64,000 bases of DNA, taken from positions 1,117,997 to 1,181,996 of the forward strand of contig NZ_LR027603.1 of the NCBI RefSeq assembly GCF_900605495.1. Reading direction: 5' to 3'. This document shows, piece after piece, positions 25,548 to 33,325 of this stretch. The DNA comes from Bacilliculturomica massiliensis. GTDB lineage: Bacteria > Bacillota > Clostridia > Peptostreptococcales > Anaerovoracaceae. The notes under the pieces are model-generated. The model saw only the letters and a program-made list of their open reading frames with translations. It searched no databases and had not been told where the DNA came from. Numbering within the stretch: position 1 is the stretch's first letter; each line of letters begins with the position of its first letter. The position numbers and the translations under genes were made by a program.

Positions 25548-26444
25548 ATGGAATACAGAGAGTATAACCGCTTGAAGGCTATCATTGACGAGCACATTCT
25601 GGACTTCCTCCCGGAGGTTGACCATAAAAGTATTACGTTATACGAGGCGATGAAATACAGTCTCACTGCCGGAGGCAAACGGCTGCGGCCGGTACTGGTG
25701 CTGGCGGCCTGCGATTTCTGCGGCAGCGATATGAAAGAGGCGCTGCCCTTTGCCTGCGCTGTGGAGTATATTCACACCTATTCGCTGATCCACGATGATC
25801 TGCCGGCCATGGACGACGACGATCTGCGCCGGGGCGTTCCCACCAATCACAAGGTGTACGGCGAAGCCATGGCGCTTCTGGCCGGCGACGGCCTGCTGAA
25901 TTCCGCTTTTGAGGTCATGCAGAAGGATATGCTCCTGTATTTTGACGATGTGGATAAGCTGAAATGCCGACTGAAGGCCTGTTACGAGGTGGCGCGCTGC
26001 GCCGGGATCCGGGGAATGGTGGCCGGACAGGTGGCGGACATGGAGGCGGAAAACAAGCAGTGCTCCAAGGAAATGCTGGACTACATCCACATCAACAAGA
26101 CGGCTGCGCTGATCACGGCGGCGGTGCTGGCGGGCGCGCATCTGGGCTGCGCCGACGAGCAGAAGCGTCAGCTTCTGGCCAGCTGGGGCGAGGATATGGG
26201 CCTGGCGTTTCAGATCGTGGACGATATTCTGGATGTCTGCGGCGACGAGCAGGAGATCGGAAAGAAGACCGGCGTGGATCTCAAACAGAATAAATCCACC
26301 TACCCGAGTATTTACGGCCTGGAGGAATCGAAGGCCAGAGTCTTCGAACTTCTGGATGAAGCCGACGAGCTCATGGCGCCTTATTACGACGAAGCTGAGG
26401 TGTTCAACGAACTGACAGCGGATCTGAGAGACAAAATCAAATAG
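25548..26444 (+). CDS. ispA: Polyprenyl (farnesyl/geranyl) diphosphate synthase
   Basis: 298 residues. Joins IPP to allylic diphosphates. The first Asp-rich motif is IHDDLPAMDDDDLRRG and the second QIVDDILDVCGDE; the GGKRLRPVLVLA block is near residue 45. ATG 25548 is preferred because AAGGAG ends 9 bases upstream; the ATG at 25539 touches that site. In the standard Firmicutes order xseA-xseB-ispA-dxs; an aspartate-poor product-length signature cannot be read well enough to fix C15 versus C10 product. Confidence 0.93.
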   Translation: MEYREYNRLKAIIDEHILDFLPEVDHKSITLYEAMKYSLTAGGKRLRPVLVLAACDFCGSDMKEALPFACAVEYIHTYSLIHDDLPAMDDDDLRRGVPTNHKVYGEAMALLAGDGLLNSAFEVMQKDMLLYFDDVDKLKCRLKACYEVARCAGIRGMVAGQVADMEAENKQCSKEMLDYIHINKTAALITAAVLAGAHLGCADEQKRQLLASWGEDMGLAFQIVDDILDVCGDEQEIGKKTGVDLKQNKSTYPSIYGLEESKARVFELLDEADELMAPYYDEAEVFNELTADLRDKIK

Positions 26445-26462
26445 AACGGAGAACCAATCATT

Positions 26463-28343
26463 ATGAAACAGTCGCTGTTGGATCACGAGTTTCCGCAGGA
26501 TCTGAAAAATATGTCGGAGCGGGAGCTTGAACTCCTGTGCTACGAGATCCGGGAGTTTTTGCTGGATCACGTGTCAAAGACAGGGGGACATCTGGCCTCG
26601 AATCTGGGCGTGGTAGAGCTGACTATCGCACTGCACACCGTCTTCAGCAGTCCCCAGGATAAAATCATCTGGGATGTGGGACACCAGTCTTACGTCCACA
26701 AAATCCTTACCGGGCGGGCCGGTGAATTTTCCACTCTGCGCCAGACTGGAGGTCTCAGCGGCTTTCCCAAACGGTCGGAGAGCGTGCACGATACCTACGA
26801 TTCCGGTCACAGCAGCACTTCGCTGTCGGCGGCCATGGGCTACGCCATCGCCAGAGATCTGAAAGGCGAGGACTACTCTGTGGTGTCCGTTATCGGCGAC
26901 GGCGCGCTGACCGGCGGGGTCGCCTACGAGGCGTTAAACTGCGCGGGCAACGCCAGAACACGCATGATCGTGATCTTAAACGACAACGAGATGTCCATCG
27001 GAAAGAACGTGGGAGGAATGTCTCAGCACCTGAGAAAGCTGCGCACTTCCCACGCTTACCTGGACTTTAAGAAAAAAGTGAAAAGCGCGCTGAAAGGAAT
27101 TCCCCGCATCGGCGAGGGAATCTATTCCGGAATGGAATCGCTGCGGGATTCTCTCAAATACGCGCTGGTGCCAGGGGCCATCTTTGAAGAACTGGGATTT
27201 AAATACTTCGGACCTGTGGATGGCCACAGCCTTCACGATCTGACTGAGATCCTGACGCTGGCCAGGACCATGGACCGTCCCGTGCTGCTCCACATCGTGA
27301 CAAAGAAGGGCAAGGGATACCGCAATGCGGAGAACAACCCCGGAAAATTTCACGGAGTGGGTCCCTTCGACCTGAATACGGGAAATCCTCTGGCGGGCAG
27401 CGGCAACGTGAGTTATTCCCAGGTGTTCGGAAACAAGATCGCGCAGCTGGCAGCCAGGGATGAAAACATCGTGGCGGTCAGCGCCGCCATGATCGAGGCG
27501 ACAGGTCTGGCAAAAATGAAGGAGAAATTTCCTTCCCGTACTTTTGACGCGGGAATTGCGGAACAGCACGCGGTGGCCTTCGCCGCCGGGCTGGCGCTGG
27601 CGGGCAAGCGTCCTGTGGTGGCCATCTATTCCACCTTCCTGCAGCGGGCGTACGATGAGATCCTCATCGACGTCTGCATGCAGAATCTGCCCGTCATCTT
27701 CGCCGTGGACCGGGCGGGCAACGTGGGCAACGATGGAGAGACACATCACGGCGTGTTCGATCTGTCCTATTTGACCGCTATGCCCAATATGACGGTGATG
27801 GCCCCCGGCGACGGCCGGGAGCTTTCCGAAATGCTGGAATATGCCATGACGCTGTCCGGACCCTGCGCCATCCGCTATCCACGGGGGGACGCCGCGGATC
27901 TGAGTCTGGAAAAAGAGAGACGGACTCCGCTGGACGGACGGATGGAGGTCATCCGCGAAGGCGGGGAAGTCTGTCTGCTGGCCGTGGGCCGGATGACGGC
28001 CGCAGGGGCTGAGGTCTGCCGGCTGCTGGAGGCCAGGGGGATCCGGGCAGGACTGGTAAACGTCAGGTTTGTCAAACCTCTGGACAGGGAAGGGATACTG
28101 ACTCTCACAGAACAGTATCCACATATAGTGACCATGGAAGACAATGTGCTGGCAGGCGGCTTTTACTCTCAGGTCTCCTGTCTGTTTGCGGAGCGCGGGA
28201 TCTCGGGCGCATCGCTTCACGGGATCGGTTGGCCCGACGAGTTTATCCCTCAGGGGTCTGTGTCCGATCTGATGAAACAGTATGGTTTAGACGCGGAGAG
28301 TATTGCGGAAAGGGTGGCTGGATTCGTTGAAGGAAAGGCTTGA
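26463..28343 (+). CDS. dxs: 1-deoxy-D-xylulose-5-phosphate synthase
   Basis: 626 residues, a thiamine diphosphate enzyme making DXP from pyruvate and glyceraldehyde 3-phosphate, the entry to the MEP isoprenoid pathway. The ThDP-binding block is GDGALTGGVAYEALNCAG..NDNEMSI, with GHQSYVHKILTGR early and the catalytic-domain TFDAGIAEQHAVAFAAGLA later. It follows ispA by 18 bases, so both ends of the isoprenoid branch are coexpressed. The tlyA start lies inside its last codons. Confidence 0.97.
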   Translation: MKQSLLDHEFPQDLKNMSERELELLCYEIREFLLDHVSKTGGHLASNLGVVELTIALHTVFSSPQDKIIWDVGHQSYVHKILTGRAGEFSTLRQTGGLSGFPKRSESVHDTYDSGHSSTSLSAAMGYAIARDLKGEDYSVVSVIGDGALTGGVAYEALNCAGNARTRMIVILNDNEMSIGKNVGGMSQHLRKLRTSHAYLDFKKKVKSALKGIPRIGEGIYSGMESLRDSLKYALVPGAIFEELGFKYFGPVDGHSLHDLTEILTLARTMDRPVLLHIVTKKGKGYRNAENNPGKFHGVGPFDLNTGNPLAGSGNVSYSQVFGNKIAQLAARDENIVAVSAAMIEATGLAKMKEKFPSRTFDAGIAEQHAVAFAAGLALAGKRPVVAIYSTFLQRAYDEILIDVCMQNLPVIFAVDRAGNVGNDGETHHGVFDLSYLTAMPNMTVMAPGDGRELSEMLEYAMTLSGPCAIRYPRGDAADLSLEKERRTPLDGRMEVIREGGEVCLLAVGRMTAAGAEVCRLLEARGIRAGLVNVRFVKPLDREGILTLTEQYPHIVTMEDNVLAGGFYSQVSCLFAERGISGASLHGIGWPDEFIPQGSVSDLMKQYGLDAESIAERVAGFVEGKA

Positions 28344-29220
28344 TATCTTACTGGTAAACAGAGGGTTTTTCCCCTCCAGAGAAAAGGCGAAAGCGGCTGT
28401 CATGGCACGCCAGGTGACCGTGGACGGCGTCATGGTGGACAAGGCGGGCACCGGCGTATCGGAGGATTCGGTGCTGGCCGTTAAAGAAAATACCTGTCCC
28501 TATGTCAGCAGAGGCGGACTGAAGCTTGCAAAGGCTTTGTCTGCTTTTTCCTTTTCGCTGACGGACGCTGTGTGTATGGATATCGGAGCCTCCACCGGCG
28601 GCTTCACGGACTGCATGCTGCAAAACGGCGCGTCGAAAGTCTACGCCGTGGACGTGGGCTACGGACAGCTGGACTGGAAGCTGAGAAACGACAGCCGCGT
28701 GGTCAATATGGAGAAGGTGAATATCCGCTATCTGGACCGTGATAAGATCCGGGAGGAGTTGGATTTTATCAGTATCGACGTGTCGTTCATCTCCCTGAAA
28801 CTGGTGTTTCCCGTGGCAGCGGCGCTGCTTCGCCGGGGCGGAGAACTGATCTGCCTGGTCAAGCCCCAGTTTGAGGCTGGACGGGAACAGGTGGGAAAAA
28901 ACGGTATCGTGCGGGACAAAAATATACACGGCCAGGTCCTGCTTCACGTGCGGGAATACGCGGAAGAGAACGGGCTGGCCGTGAAAGGGATCACCTGGTC
29001 GCCGGTAAAAGGAGCGAAGGGAAACATCGAATATCTGATGTATCTGAAGAAGACCCCCGGCGCGCAGGTGGGGCCGGGGGCGGCGGACGAGACGGAGAAC
29101 GGAATAGAAACAGAAGAAGCTGAAGCGGCGCGCGGGAAAGAAGCGGTCACAGACCGGGAGCAGATCGACAGCCTGATCGGCCGGGTCGTGGCGGAATCTC
29201 ACGCTGAGCTGGACAAGTAA
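28327..29220 (+). CDS. TlyA family rRNA methyltransferase / S4-domain protein
   Basis: About 297 residues. An S4 RNA-binding domain (ERLDILLVNRGFFPSREKAKAAVMARQV) comes before an FtsJ-type methyltransferase (MDIGASTGGFTDCMLQNGASKVYAVDVGYGQLDWKL) with FDFISIDVSFISLK-like motif EELDFISIDVSFISLK. Mycobacterial TlyA methylates 16S C1409 and 23S C1920. The last 50 residues are a Glu/Ala-rich tail not seen in all relatives. I chose TTG 28327 (MKERLDIL..) because it begins the S4 domain; it overlaps dxs by 17 bases. nadK, argR and recN, which often follow tlyA, are absent here. Confidence 0.9.
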   Translation: MKERLDILLVNRGFFPSREKAKAAVMARQVTVDGVMVDKAGTGVSEDSVLAVKENTCPYVSRGGLKLAKALSAFSFSLTDAVCMDIGASTGGFTDCMLQNGASKVYAVDVGYGQLDWKLRNDSRVVNMEKVNIRYLDRDKIREELDFISIDVSFISLKLVFPVAAALLRRGGELICLVKPQFEAGREQVGKNGIVRDKNIHGQVLLHVREYAEENGLAVKGITWSPVKGAKGNIEYLMYLKKTPGAQVGPGAADETENGIETEEAEAARGKEAVTDREQIDSLIGRVVAESHAELDK

Positions 29221-29249
29221 CACAAATCATAGAAAGAGGACGAAAGAAT

Positions 29250-32000
29250 ATGGCATTGACACCGATGATGCGGCAGTATATGGAGATCAAGGAAAGCTAC
29301 AGGGACTGCATTTTGTTTTTCCGGCTGGGCGATTTCTACGAAATGTTCTTCGACGACGCCATCGTGGCTTCCAAGGCCATGGAGGTGACGCTGACGGGAA
29401 AAAGCTGCGGAGAGGCGGAGAGAGCGCCCATGTGCGGCGTACCGTATCATGCGGCGGACACGTATATCGCGCGGCTGGTGGATAAAGGGTTTAAGGTGGC
29501 CATCTGCGAGCAGACGGAAGATCCGGCTCAGGCGAAGGGGATCGTAAAACGCGAGGTCATCCAGGTGATCACGCCCGGCACGGTCATCAGTCAGACTATG
29601 CTCAACGAGAAGGAGAACAATTATCTGGCTTCCGTCTATCTGACGGAAAACAGCGCCGGCGTGGCCTACTGCGATATTTCCACGGGGGAGATCAGCGCCA
29701 CGGAGATCGAGGGAACGGATTTCTGGGAACGGCTGCTGAACGAGCTGGTCAAGATCCGTCCCCGGGAGATCATTGGAAACGATGTGCTCGATGCGCCAAA
29801 GACCGCGGAAGAGATCAAGGCGGCCACCGACGCTTATATCAGCGTTCTCAATGAAGGATATTTCAACAGAGACACCGGGCGGCAGCGGATCCTCTCTCAG
29901 TTTCATATCGGTTCGCTGACGGGGCTGGGGCTCTCCGACAGCCAGAACGCCTTCTACGCGCTGGGGGCGCTGCTGTCCTACCTCTTTGAAACGCAGAAGC
30001 AGGGGCTTTCTCACCTGTCCAATCTGAACCTCTACGACACGGGAAAGCACATGTCACTGGACAAGGCGACCATAAAGAATCTGGAGCTGACAGAAACGCT
30101 GTTCGAAAAACACGTGCAGGGATCGCTGCTGGGAGTGCTTGACAAGACCCACACGGCCATGGGTTCCCGCAAAATGAAGCAGTGGATCAGAGAACCGCTG
30201 AACACGCTGGAGGAGATCTCTGCCAGACTGGATGCGGTGGAAGCGCTGTGCGACGACGTGCTGACGAGAAACAATCTGAAGGAAGGCCTGAAGAAGATCT
30301 ACGATCTGGAACGTCTGGCCGGGCGCGTGGCCTGCGGAAACGCCAACGGCAGGGATCTGAACGCCCTGAAGACTTCCGTCTTCGTCCTGCCGGAGATCAA
30401 AAGCGAGCTCAGCGACTTGAACAGCCGGCTGCTGAATTCGCTCAACGAGGAGATCCATCCGCTGACCGAGATCCAGGAACTCATCGAAAAAGCCATCGTG
30501 GACGATCCGCCCTTTACCATAAAAGAAGGGGGACTGATCCGGGAAGGTTATTCTCAGGAGCTGGACGACATGAAGCATTCCATCCGGGACGGACAAGCCT
30601 GGATCGCCGGGCTGGAAGGAACAGAGCGGGAGAGGACCGGCATCAAGACCCTGAAAGTGGGTTTCAATAAGGTCTTTGGATATTACATAGAAGTGACCAA
30701 GGCCAATATGGAGCTGGTCCCGGAGAATTATATCAGAAAGCAGACGCTGGTCAACTGCGAGCGCTACATCACCCCTGAACTGAAAGAAGTGGAGTCGGTG
30801 GTGCTCAACGCGGAGACCAAGATCAATCAGCTGGAATACGAGCTGTTTTCAGAGCTGCGCAAAACTGTGGAGAGCTATATCGGGCTGATCCAGCAGACCT
30901 CCGCAGCCGTGGCCGCCCTGGACGTTCTGACCTCTTTCGCGGAAGTGAGCGGCAAGCTGTCCTACGTAAAGCCCCAGGTATACGAGGGCGACGAGATCCG
31001 CATCGACAAAGGCCGCCATCCGGTCATCGAATCCATGATCAAAGACGGCATATTCGTCTCCAACGATACGTATCTGGACCGGGACAGGGAGAGCATGCTG
31101 CTGATCACCGGCCCCAATATGGCTGGAAAGTCAACCTACATGCGGCAGACAGCTCTGATCGTACTCATGGCTCAGGCGGGCTGCTTCGTGCCCGCGGACT
31201 ATGCGAAGATCGGCGTGGTGGACCGGATCTACACCCGGATCGGCGCATCGGACAATCTGGCGCAGGGGCAGAGCACGTTTTTCGTGGAGATGAGCGAACT
31301 GGCCTACATCCTGAACACTGCTACTCCCCGCAGTCTGGTCATCCTTGACGAGATCGGCCGGGGCACCAGTACGTACGACGGACTGTCCATCGCCTGGGCG
31401 GTGGTGGAATACCTCTGTAAGGACAAGAAACAGGTGCGCACGCTCTTTGCCACGCACTATCACGAACTGACCGCGCTGGAGGGACACATCAAAGGCCTGC
31501 GCAACCTGAACGTGGATGTGAAGGAGCAGAACGGGAATATCGTTTTCCTGCACAAGATCGTAGAGGGAAGCGCCAGCAGAAGCTACGGGATCCACGTGGC
31601 AAAGCTGGCCGGGGTGCCGGACCGTCTGCTTGAGGCGGCGGAGGAAAAGCTTCGGGAGCTGGAGGATACCAGCGCTTCCATCGACCTGGACCGCTATATC
31701 AGCGCCTCTTACGGCGATATGGGAGACAGCGCCGGTTCCGCCGGAAGTTCTGAAGTCCTCTGCGAAGGGGGCGGCGAGTCCCACAGCGCCGGCAGGCCCG
31801 GGGCTGAGCGGGATGGCGCCGCGGGATCAGAGAAGGCGGATGCCGCGGGAAGCCCCTCCGGCGAAATGCAGCTGTCCTTCTTCCAATTCGCGCCCAACCC
31901 CGTAGTGGAGCGGCTGAAGGCGCTGGATCTCATGAACATCACGCCTTCCATGGCGTTTTCCGTATTGGAAGAGTTGAAAGCGGCGGCGGAAAAGAGTTAA
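29250..32000 (+). CDS. mutS: DNA mismatch repair protein MutS
   Basis: 916 residues. The mismatch-reading N-terminus holds the Phe-X-Glu motif in RLGDFYEMFFDD; the ATPase has Walker A GPNMAGKSTYMRQ near residue 621, DEIGRGTSTYDGLS and THYHEL. Residues 800-880 or so are a Gly/Ser/Ala/Glu-rich linker, longer than in Bacillus, ending in a likely beta-clamp-binding motif QLSFF. ATG 29250 follows AAAGAGGACG. It recognises base mismatches and recruits MutL, encoded 1.3 kb downstream in the same direction. Confidence 0.97.
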   Translation: MALTPMMRQYMEIKESYRDCILFFRLGDFYEMFFDDAIVASKAMEVTLTGKSCGEAERAPMCGVPYHAADTYIARLVDKGFKVAICEQTEDPAQAKGIVKREVIQVITPGTVISQTMLNEKENNYLASVYLTENSAGVAYCDISTGEISATEIEGTDFWERLLNELVKIRPREIIGNDVLDAPKTAEEIKAATDAYISVLNEGYFNRDTGRQRILSQFHIGSLTGLGLSDSQNAFYALGALLSYLFETQKQGLSHLSNLNLYDTGKHMSLDKATIKNLELTETLFEKHVQGSLLGVLDKTHTAMGSRKMKQWIREPLNTLEEISARLDAVEALCDDVLTRNNLKEGLKKIYDLERLAGRVACGNANGRDLNALKTSVFVLPEIKSELSDLNSRLLNSLNEEIHPLTEIQELIEKAIVDDPPFTIKEGGLIREGYSQELDDMKHSIRDGQAWIAGLEGTERERTGIKTLKVGFNKVFGYYIEVTKANMELVPENYIRKQTLVNCERYITPELKEVESVVLNAETKINQLEYELFSELRKTVESYIGLIQQTSAAVAALDVLTSFAEVSGKLSYVKPQVYEGDEIRIDKGRHPVIESMIKDGIFVSNDTYLDRDRESMLLITGPNMAGKSTYMRQTALIVLMAQAGCFVPADYAKIGVVDRIYTRIGASDNLAQGQSTFFVEMSELAYILNTATPRSLVILDEIGRGTSTYDGLSIAWAVVEYLCKDKKQVRTLFATHYHELTALEGHIKGLRNLNVDVKEQNGNIVFLHKIVEGSASRSYGIHVAKLAGVPDRLLEAAEEKLRELEDTSASIDLDRYISASYGDMGDSAGSAGSSEVLCEGGGESHSAGRPGAERDGAAGSEKADAAGSPSGEMQLSFFQFAPNPVVERLKALDLMNITPSMAFSVLEELKAAAEKS

Positions 32001-32002
32001 GG

Positions 32003-32761
32003 ATGATGGGTGATCGGTTTATTACAGGATTGAAGATCAACTGGGACGGGATCAGCAGGGATTCCTACCTGCGCCGGATCCCGGCCCTGCAGGACCCGGA
32101 GGAACTGTGGTTCGACGAAAGCGTCACCTTCTTTGTGGGAGAAAACGGAGCCGGAAAATCCACGCTGCTTGAGGCGGCGGCTGTCGCGTACGGGTTCAAC
32201 CCTGAAGGGGGAAGCCGGAACTTCAGCTTTTCCACCAGGGACAGCCACTCGGAGCTCTGCCGCAGCATTACGCTGTACAAGGGCTGGAAAATGCCGTCGG
32301 ATGATTTTTTTCTGCGGGCGGAAAGTTTTTACAATGTAGCGACGAAAGTGGACGAATATGACGACGGTACGGATTTTCTCGCGAAGAATTACGGGGGGAG
32401 ATCCCTGCACAGTCAATCTCACGGAGAGAGTTTTCTGGCTCTGATCCAAAACCACTTCAGACCCCGTGGGCTGTATCTTCTGGACGAGCCGGAAGCGGCG
32501 CTGTCGCCTCAGCGTCAGCTGTCGCTTTTGCTGCGCGTCTTTGAGTTGTCCCGGCAGGGATCGCAGTTTATCATCGCCACCCATTCGCCGATCCTTCTGG
32601 GTCTGCCCGGCGCCGCGATCCTGTCCTTTGACGGCGGCCGGATCAGAGAGATCGACTATGAGGAGACGGACAGCTATCGGACCACGGAATTGTTTATCAA
32701 TCACCGCGGTTCGATGCTGAAGCAGTTATTGGATTATGATCTGGAACAGGAGGAGAGGTAG
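32003..32761 (+). CDS. AAA-family ATPase (ABC/SMC-like single-domain ATPase), function unassigned
   Basis: 252 residues. Walker A GENGAGKSTLLEAAA near residue 48, a Q-loop-like glycine stretch, the signature-like SQSHGESFLALIQ, Walker B YLLDEPEAALSPQ and a switch histidine in ATHSPILLGLP. This is the architecture of RecF/SMC-like ATPases in the AAA_21 group; there is no coiled coil and no nuclease domain. The start lies two bases after the mutS stop, so it is coupled to mutS. It is inserted between mutS and mutL with the GNAT gene; such small ATPases are common but their role is unknown. Confidence 0.85.
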   Translation: MMGDRFITGLKINWDGISRDSYLRRIPALQDPEELWFDESVTFFVGENGAGKSTLLEAAAVAYGFNPEGGSRNFSFSTRDSHSELCRSITLYKGWKMPSDDFFLRAESFYNVATKVDEYDDGTDFLAKNYGGRSLHSQSHGESFLALIQNHFRPRGLYLLDEPEAALSPQRQLSLLLRVFELSRQGSQFIIATHSPILLGLPGAAILSFDGGRIREIDYEETDSYRTTELFINHRGSMLKQLLDYDLEQEER

Positions 32762-32764
32762 AGG

Positions 32765-33325
32765 ATGGACAGTGTGATCGGTCCGTATAATTTGACCACG
32801 GAACGGCTTTTTCTGAGGCCGGTTAGGGAATCTGACGCCGAAGCGCTCTACGCCTGCTGCCGTGAGCCGGAGGTGGGTCTCAGCGCAGGCTGGAAGCCCC
32901 ACGAGTCTTTGACTGAGACCCGGGGTCTCATGAAACAGGTTTTTCTGGATCAGGAATCCGTGTGGGCCATCCTGCTGTCGGACAGCGGCACGCTCATCGG
33001 CACCGGAGGGCTGATCCCCGACCCGAAGAGAGAAAACAGCAGGGCCAGGATGCTGGGATATTCCCTGGGAAAAGAATACTGGGGCCGCGGCTACATGACG
33101 GAAGCTGTGCGGGCCATGCTGCGCTGCGGTTTTGAGGATATGGACCTGGAGTTGATCTCCGCCTACTGTTACCCGGGAAATGAGCGCTCCAGACGCGTGA
33201 TCTCCAAGTGCGGGTTTCAGTATGAAGGGACTTTGACCCGGGCGGAGGAACGCTTTGACGGAGCAGTGATGGACAATGAATGTTATGTGCTGCTGCGGGA
33301 ACAGTATGCCGGAAGGGAGGCATAA
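32765..33325 (+). CDS. GNAT family N-acetyltransferase
   Basis: 186 residues of the RimJ/RimL-like group: TERLFLRPVRESDAEALYACC at the start, the acetyl-CoA region LGYSLGKEYWGRGYMTEAVRAM and NERSRRVISKCGFQYEG near the end. Those members acetylate protein N-termini or small molecules; substrate unknown. It starts 3 bases after the ATPase gene and its stop codon overlaps the mutL start (TAATG), placing it firmly in the mutS-mutL transcript. Confidence 0.9.
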   Translation: MDSVIGPYNLTTERLFLRPVRESDAEALYACCREPEVGLSAGWKPHESLTETRGLMKQVFLDQESVWAILLSDSGTLIGTGGLIPDPKRENSRARMLGYSLGKEYWGRGYMTEAVRAMLRCGFEDMDLELISAYCYPGNERSRRVISKCGFQYEGTLTRAEERFDGAVMDNECYVLLREQYAGREA

